Origin: Amblyornis subalaris
Taxonomy: Eukaryota > Chordata > Aves > Passeriformes > Ptilonorhynchidae
NCBI GenBank assembly: GCA_018881555.1
Contig: JACAXG010000079.1
Coordinates: forward strand, 2,484,786-2,548,785
Reading direction: 5' to 3'
DNA: 64,000 bases
Part shown: positions 63,293-64,000 of the stretch, in pieces
Layout of the letters: every line of letters begins with the position of its first letter
How positions within the stretch are numbered: the stretch's first letter is position 1
The notes under the pieces: generated by a model
Database searches by the model: none
Seen by the model: the letters and a program-made list of their open reading frames with translations, nothing else
What the model was told of the DNA's origin: nothing
Made by a program: the position numbers and the translations under genes

Positions 63293-63320
63293 CTATATTT
63301 TCATCTATGTGAAAATATAG
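63293..63320. repeat. Perfect 11-bp inverted repeat with 6-base loop
   Basis: CTATATTTTCA at 63,293-63,303 and TGAAAATATAG at 63,310-63,320 are exact reverse complements separated by TCTATG. It is AT-rich. It could be a chance hairpin, a paired transcription-factor site or part of a decayed MITE. Confidence 0.95.
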
Positions 63321-64000
63321 GAAGAGTGCCTGAGATTACTGTGCGGAAAGCTTGTTTGGTGTGGTGGTGGGTACCATCTGTAGGATGGCGGAGAGTGGGT
63401 ACAGTGGAAGTTACTGGAGATATTAGCACAACATTTTTACTTAAAACTTCTTGTCAATCAGTATAGATGTGCAAAGCTTAGCCCTGCCTCAGCAGTCAGG
63501 TGGGAATCTCTCAGCAAGGGGGACACTGAAACTGTGCAGTGCTGTAAGTACATGCTTTATCATATCCTAGGAGGGAGCATGAAATGATCAAGCACATCTA
63601 CCCAAACAAACACCACCAATCCCAGAGATCTCTGTGGAGAGGACTTGATATGGTGGTGGGCATGGGGGAACCCTGCTGCCCTTGGTTGAGGGAAGGCTGA
63701 AAGGCAGGAGAGAAGCTCTGAACATCTGGTATATCAGGACAACCTTGAGAAAAAATTCCATGGAGGGGAGCAGTGTCACAGAAACAAACAGGGAGAGTGG
63801 TGGGTGAAGGGAGTGGGGGAGCAGTAAGATTAGCTGATGTCCAGATGTCTGCACTTCAGAAGAGCTGCCTGTGTCACAGGTTTATCACACCCCATAGCAG
63901 AAAGGTGTCATCTGGCTGGAAATCCAGGACTAGAATGCTGAGGAGCAATAAAAAGGGCCTAAATAAACCTATCTTCTTGACAATAGAAAACAGGCTCCTC
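63321..64000. other. Noncoding end of window
   Basis: No exon is recognised. A minus-strand frame of 88 codons (63,588-63,854) reads the complement of a purine-rich patch and has no motif. Confidence 0.55.

Overview
This window looks like vertebrate nuclear DNA, most likely from a bird. The evidence is the repeat content. The four interspersed repeats I can recognise are all CR1-type LINE relics, the dominant avian family, and other transposon traces are very sparse. Open frames are short and interleaved on both strands, poly(A/T) tracts and short tandem repeats are common, and there are no operon-like gene runs. Thirteen single Ns mark assembly gaps or ambiguous bases. I found no frame that I can call a functional protein-coding gene or a coding exon of a known family. 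Every long open frame I examined looks like chance or comes from a CR1 relic.

Layout: 1-22 kb is noncoding DNA with a long AAGG polypurine microsatellite (13.76-13.86 kb) and two CR1 fragments (12.68 and 16.3 kb). The most gene-like part is 22.3-24.9 kb. It holds a TATA-like run followed by a consensus splice donor (22,508), a GA-box plus TATTAAAA upstream of a second donor (23,487), an opposing minus-strand donor (23,536), and a strong CpG island at 24,456-24,720 with a fading shoulder to about 24.96 kb. I read this as a candidate promoter/first-exon cluster of an unidentified gene or lncRNA whose body would be mostly intron here or lie outside the window. This is inference.

From 25 to 43.7 kb the DNA is again noncoding, with a 58-nt pure purine tract at 28.23 kb and an AT hairpin at 30.40 kb. 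At 43.7-44.1 kb there is an old CR1-like relic. At 48.54-49.40 kb lies the longest CR1 copy, the end of ORF2 plus the 3' tail, with a damaged catalytic motif. The 50.4-51.9 kb stretch is pyrimidine-biased. A weaker GC-rich candidate exon sits at 58.3-58.54 kb, and a perfect 22-bp palindrome lies at 59.01 kb.

All four CR1 relics lie in the same (+) orientation. I do not see a new defence, mobile or biosynthetic system. The most checkable observations are the 22.3-24.9 kb promoter cluster, the palindrome and the hairpins.
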